Of a stretch of 42,778 nt of DNA, positions 40,540 to 42,778 are shown piece by piece (the stretch's first letter is position 1; each line of letters starts with the position of its first letter). The position numbers and the translations under genes were made by a program. The notes under the pieces are model-generated. The model worked only from the letters and a program-made list of their open reading frames with translations. It had not been told where the DNA came from and ran no database searches. The stretch is from contig CALWXT010000007.1 in the NCBI GenBank assembly GCA_944385575.1, positions 1 through 42,778 of the forward strand, written 5' to 3'. The DNA is from an uncultured Flavonifractor sp. GTDB lineage: Bacteria > Bacillota > Clostridia > Oscillospirales > Oscillospiraceae.

Positions 40540-41049
40540 ATGAATGACCAACTGAAGCTGCACCAACTGATCCTGGCCGCTCTGTTCGCGGCCGCTATCG
40601 CGGTGATGACCGCCTATTTACTCCATATCCCCATCCCCACCGGAGGATATATCCATTTGGGGGACACGCTGATCTATCTGGCCGCATGTCTTCTGCCTAC
40701 GCCGTACGCTGTGATGGCCGCTGCGATAGGCGGAGGTCTGGCGGATCTCCTGACTGCGCCGCTTTGGGTCGTGCCTACGGTGCTGATCAAGGCTATGGTC
40801 GCGCTTTTGTTTACCGGGAAAGGGGAGAAGATCCTGATGCCCAGGAACATTGGCGCCGTGTTCGGGGCGGCGGTCCTGTCTCCGGCGGCATACGGTCTGG
40901 CGGCCTGCCTGCTGCTGGGCAACGGAAATGCCTTTGTTCCCCAGTTTTTGGGTACCCTGGTGCAGGGGATCGGGAGCGGCGTGCTGTTTGTGGTATTGGC
41001 TTTGGCGCTGGACAGGGCGGGGATAAAAGCCCGCCTGCGCTATGGATGA
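40540..41049 (+). CDS. ECF-transporter S component-like membrane protein (TIGR04002-like)
   Basis: A 169-aa membrane protein with five or six hydrophobic segments. IPTGGYIHLGDTLIYLAACLLPTPYAVMAAAIGGGLADLL is characteristic in content (glycine-rich, IHLGD) of substrate-binding S components of ECF vitamin importers; 20-residue cores are IPTGGYIHLGDTLIYLAACL. The vitamin is unknown and the EcfAAT module must be elsewhere. RBS GGGAGGCG. It stands alone and ends at a shared terminator. Confidence 0.75.
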   Translation: MNDQLKLHQLILAALFAAAIAVMTAYLLHIPIPTGGYIHLGDTLIYLAACLLPTPYAVMAAAIGGGLADLLTAPLWVVPTVLIKAMVALLFTGKGEKILMPRNIGAVFGAAVLSPAAYGLAACLLLGNGNAFVPQFLGTLVQGIGSGVLFVVLALALDRAGIKARLRYG

Positions 41050-41057
41050 GCATAAAA

Positions 41058-41093
41058 AGAAGAGCCGGTCGTGAATCACGACCGGCTCTTCTA
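41058..41093. terminator. bidirectional intrinsic terminator
   Basis: AGAAGAGCCGGTCGTG and CACGACCGGCTCTTCT pair over 16 bp with an AAT loop, with A-rich sequence before. It ends the S-component gene and the ribosomal operon from the other side. Confidence 0.9.
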
Positions 41094-41114
41094 TATAAGC
41101 GAGGATCGCTTGGA

Positions 41115-41489
41115 TTACTTCAGCTCCACCTTGGCGCCGACTTCCTCCAGCTTCTTCTTCAGCTCCTCGGCCTCGTCCTTGGACACGCCCTCCTTGATAG
41201 CCTTGGGAGCGGCCTCAACGGCAGCCTTGGCCTCAGCCAGGCCCAGGCCGGTGATCTCGCGGACAGCCTTGATGACCTTGATCTTCTCGGCGCCGACCTC
41301 AGCCAGCACCACGTCGAACTCGGTCTTCTCCTCAGCAGCGGGAGCAGCAGCGCCGCCAGCGGCGGGAGCGGCCATAGCAGCGGCGGAAACGCCGAACTCC
41401 TCCTCCAGAGCGTGCACGAGCTCGGAGAGCTCCAGAACAGTCAGACCCTTAACCTCTTCGATGAGGGCAGTGATTTTCTCAGAAGCCAT
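41115..41489 (-). CDS. rplL: 50S ribosomal protein L7/L12
   Basis: A 124-aa L7/L12: N-terminal dimerisation region ([20 protein letters not shown]), Ala-rich hinge (45-60), and a C-terminal factor-binding domain ending [13 protein letters not shown]. It forms the L10-bound stalk that recruits translation factors. TAGGAGG precedes the ATG. Cotranscribed with rplJ; 48 nt between them. Confidence 0.98.
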   Translation of the reverse strand: MASEKITALIEEVKGLTVLELSELVHALEEEFGVSAAAMAAPAAGGAAAPAAEEKTEFDVVLAEVGAEKIKVIKAVREITGLGLAEAKAAVEAAPKAIKEGVSKDEAEELKKKLEEVGAKVELK

Positions 41490-41537
41490 GATAGGTAACC
41501 TCCTAAATAAATAATTGTAAAAGTCAGATGTGTCGAA

Positions 41538-42083
41538 TTACTCGGCAGCCGCTTCCGCGGGAGCCTCGGCGGCCTCGACAGAGCCGCCCTTCTGCTCGCA
41601 GATGGCCTTGATGACGATGGCCAGGCTGGTGATGGGAGCCAGCATGGTGCCCAGGACCTGAGCCTGCAGGACCTCCTTGGAGGGCAGCTCGGCCAGAGCC
41701 ATGATCTCGTCCATGGACAGGACCTTGCCGTCCATGAAGCCGGCCTTAATGACGAACTTCTCGCCGTTGAACTGCTTGGCGAACTTGTTGATCACACGCA
41801 TGGGAGCGATGGGATCACCGTGAGACAGAGCCATGGAAGTGGTGCCGTTGAGCACGTCGTCCATCTCGTTCAGGCCCACGTTGTTGATAGCGAAGCGCAC
41901 CAGGGTGTTCTTCACCACGGCGTAGTCCAGCTCGTTCTTGCGGCACTCGGCACGCAGAGCGGTGTCCTGAGCCACGGTGATGCCCTTGTAGTCCACGAGC
42001 ACGCCGCTGGCGGCAGTCTGCAGCTTCTCGGTCAGCTCGGCAACGATGGCCTGCTTCTCGCTGAGAACCTTTGCGTTAGGCAT
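41538..42083 (-). CDS. rplJ: 50S ribosomal protein L10
   Basis: A 181-aa L10, the stalk base protein that binds 23S rRNA and L7/L12 dimers. MPNAKVLSEKQAIVAELTEK, GVLVDYKGITVAQDTALR and YAVVKNTLVRFAIN are typical. The acidic Ala-rich C-terminus is slightly longer than usual. The start at 42083 has GGAGGTGA upstream; longer upstream reading in this frame is the leader RNA. Its mRNA leader is the target of L10 feedback. Confidence 0.98.
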   Translation of the reverse strand: MPNAKVLSEKQAIVAELTEKLQTAASGVLVDYKGITVAQDTALRAECRKNELDYAVVKNTLVRFAINNVGLNEMDDVLNGTTSMALSHGDPIAPMRVINKFAKQFNGEKFVIKAGFMDGKVLSMDEIMALAELPSKEVLQAQVLGTMLAPITSLAIVIKAICEQKGGSVEAAEAPAEAAAE

Positions 42084-42250
42084 TTGGAATTCACCTCCGT
42101 TGAATTTGAGTTCAACTTTTCCGATGCAGTCACGCAACAAAAAAGCTGTTTTCGCATTCAAAGCGCGAAAACAGCACAAAGAAACCATTCCGTTGTGGCT
42201 GCATTCTCGGCAGGACTTATGGCTTGCGCCGCCTGCTGTCTTTGAACACG
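42084..42250 (-). ncRNA. ribosomal protein L10 leader with attenuator
   Basis: On the minus strand the leader contains AGACAGCAGGCG ... GTCCTGCCGAG (42241-42204), the conserved L10 leader motif bound by L10 or L10-(L12)4. A 11-bp hairpin GCTGTTTTCGC/GCGAAAACAGC (42175-42145) with a T6 run forms an intrinsic terminator upstream of rplJ, so control is by premature termination. Confidence 0.88.
42138..42175 (-). terminator. attenuator hairpin in the L10 leader
   Basis: GCTGTTTTCGC and GCGAAAACAGC pair over 11 bp, followed on the minus strand by TTTTTT. It lies 55 nt ahead of rplJ. Confidence 0.85.
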
Positions 42251-42256
42251 CATAAT

Positions 42257-42285
42257 AGTATATCACTTCGGACAGGCCATGTCAA
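42257..42285 (-). promoter_or_regulatory. sigma-A promoter of rplJ-rplL
   Basis: Minus-strand -35 TTGACA (42285-42280), 17 nt, -10 TATACT (42262-42257). A hairpin-forming repeat CGGACAGG/CCTGTCCG (42268-42299) overlaps the -35. Confidence 0.75.
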
Positions 42286-42299
42286 GCATGACCTGTCCG

Positions 42300-42440
42300 A
42301 AAATGACAAGTTTTTTGTCACGCTGTGGCGGCTGCGCGACGCGCGGCTTCCCTCCGTCTCGGGCTGGTCTTGGACCGCATAGCGGCCCTGCGCTCGCCCT
42401 CGCTCCGGTCCATCCGCGCTGCTCCGCACGCCTCCGCGCT
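42300..42440. repeat. GC-rich inverted-repeat region between rplA and the rplJ promoter
   Basis: No gene is seen here. TGGACCG (42371-42377) and CGGTCCA (42406-42412) enclose further GC-rich inverted segments (GCGAGGGCGAGCGC on the minus strand). TGACAA/TTGTCA (about 42303-42319) forms a weak hairpin with T-rich sequence after it on the minus strand, possibly the rplA terminator. Composition differs from the flanking ribosomal genes. Confidence 0.4.
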
Positions 42441-42445
42441 TCGTT

Positions 42446-42778
42446 TTACATCAGCTTAGCGCCGTTGATCTTCACGCCGGGGCCCATGGTGGAAGCACAC
42501 ACGCAGGAGCGAATGTACTGACCCTTGGCGGCGGAGGGCTTGGCCTTGATGATGGCGCCCATCAGAGCGTTGAAGTTCTCGGTCAGCTTCTCAGCGCCGA
42601 AGGAGACCTTGCCGATGGGGCAGTGGATGATGTTGGTCTTGTCCAGACGGTACTCAACCTTACCGGCCTTGATTTCGGTAACAGCCTTGGCCACGTCGGG
42701 AGTGACGGTGCCGGCCTTGGGGGAGGGCATCAGGCCCTTGGGGCCCAGAACCTTACCCAGACGGCCCACAACGCCCAT
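42446..42778 (-). CDS. rplA: 50S ribosomal protein L1 (N-terminal part outside window)
   Basis: The C-terminal ~110 residues of L1. [24 protein letters not shown] contains the family signature ([17 protein letters not shown]), followed by [15 protein letters not shown] and the end [12 protein letters not shown]. The gene runs off the right edge; the Met at the edge is internal. L1 binds 23S rRNA and its own mRNA. The usual order rplA-rplJ-rplL is kept. Confidence 0.97.
   Translation of the reverse strand: MGVVGRLGKVLGPKGLMPSPKAGTVTPDVAKAVTEIKAGKVEYRLDKTNIIHCPIGKVSFGAEKLTENFNALMGAIIKAKPSAAKGQYIRSCVCASTMGPGVKINGAKLM

Noticed and set aside
42084..42266. N-terminal extension of rplJ in the same frame
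   Set aside because: It translates the L10 leader and attenuator; the proper RBS and conserved L10 N-terminus place the start at 42083.

Overview
The window reads as chromosomal DNA of a high-GC, spore-forming Firmicute (Clostridia), most like gut Oscillospiraceae of the Flavonifractor/Lawsonibacter type. This placement is inference. It rests on the Asn-specific T-box ahead of an archaeal-type AspRS with gatCAB, a class III fructose bisphosphatase, spoVAC behind a sigma-G-like promoter, DUF4317, strong RBS of the AGGAGG type, and sigma-A promoters with 17-nt spacers. Nothing indicates a phage, plasmid or integrative element. No tRNA, rRNA, CRISPR array or transposase was seen.

Layout. 1-3.3 kb: a truncated PLP aminotransferase with an Lrp/AsnC regulator; an ECF sigma factor with a DUF4367 partner; and a secreted copper-amine-oxidase-like protein reading away from the sigma gene through a mirror-image promoter pair. 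3.3-8.7 kb: type-4 uracil-DNA glycosylase, then a T-box operon (aspS2-gatC-gatA-gatB) for indirect charging of tRNA-Asn and tRNA-Gln. 8.7-9.2 kb: a lone spoVAC. 9.2-17.8 kb: a PocR-domain histidine kinase and AraC-type response regulator, followed by a cysteine-desulfidase/CyuA-like enzyme, two different amidohydrolases and a BrnQ-type carrier. This looks like an inducible catabolic locus with an unknown substrate. 17.8-21.2 kb: a DMT transporter, a large GT-C-like membrane protein and a HIT protein.

21.3-22.0 kb holds no convincing gene. It carries a consensus promoter, about 500 nt of likely structured RNA ending in a GC-rich terminator, and a palindromic element flanked by 22-bp direct repeats that copy the terminator tail. 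After a short GRAM-like/HD-domain operon on the minus strand comes a nickel locus (23.06-31.0 kb). It has a promoter, a folded leader ending in an intrinsic terminator, larE-larB-larC (nickel-pincer cofactor synthesis) and a five-gene Nik/Opp-type ABC importer. No larA is present in the window.

31.0-40.4 kb: a MarR regulator under a near-perfect palindromic operator with a frameshifted YczE-like gene; a ZIP metal transporter; DUF4317; class III fbp; and a second MarR operon driving a heterodimeric ABC exporter with one degenerate ATP site. 40.5-42.8 kb: an ECF-transporter S component, then rplL-rplJ behind an L10 leader with an attenuator, and the 3' part of rplA, all on the minus strand.

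The best candidates for something undescribed are the 21.3-21.8 kb RNA, the 23.1 kb leader of the lar/nickel operon, and the PocR/CyuA/amidohydrolase/BrnQ locus.
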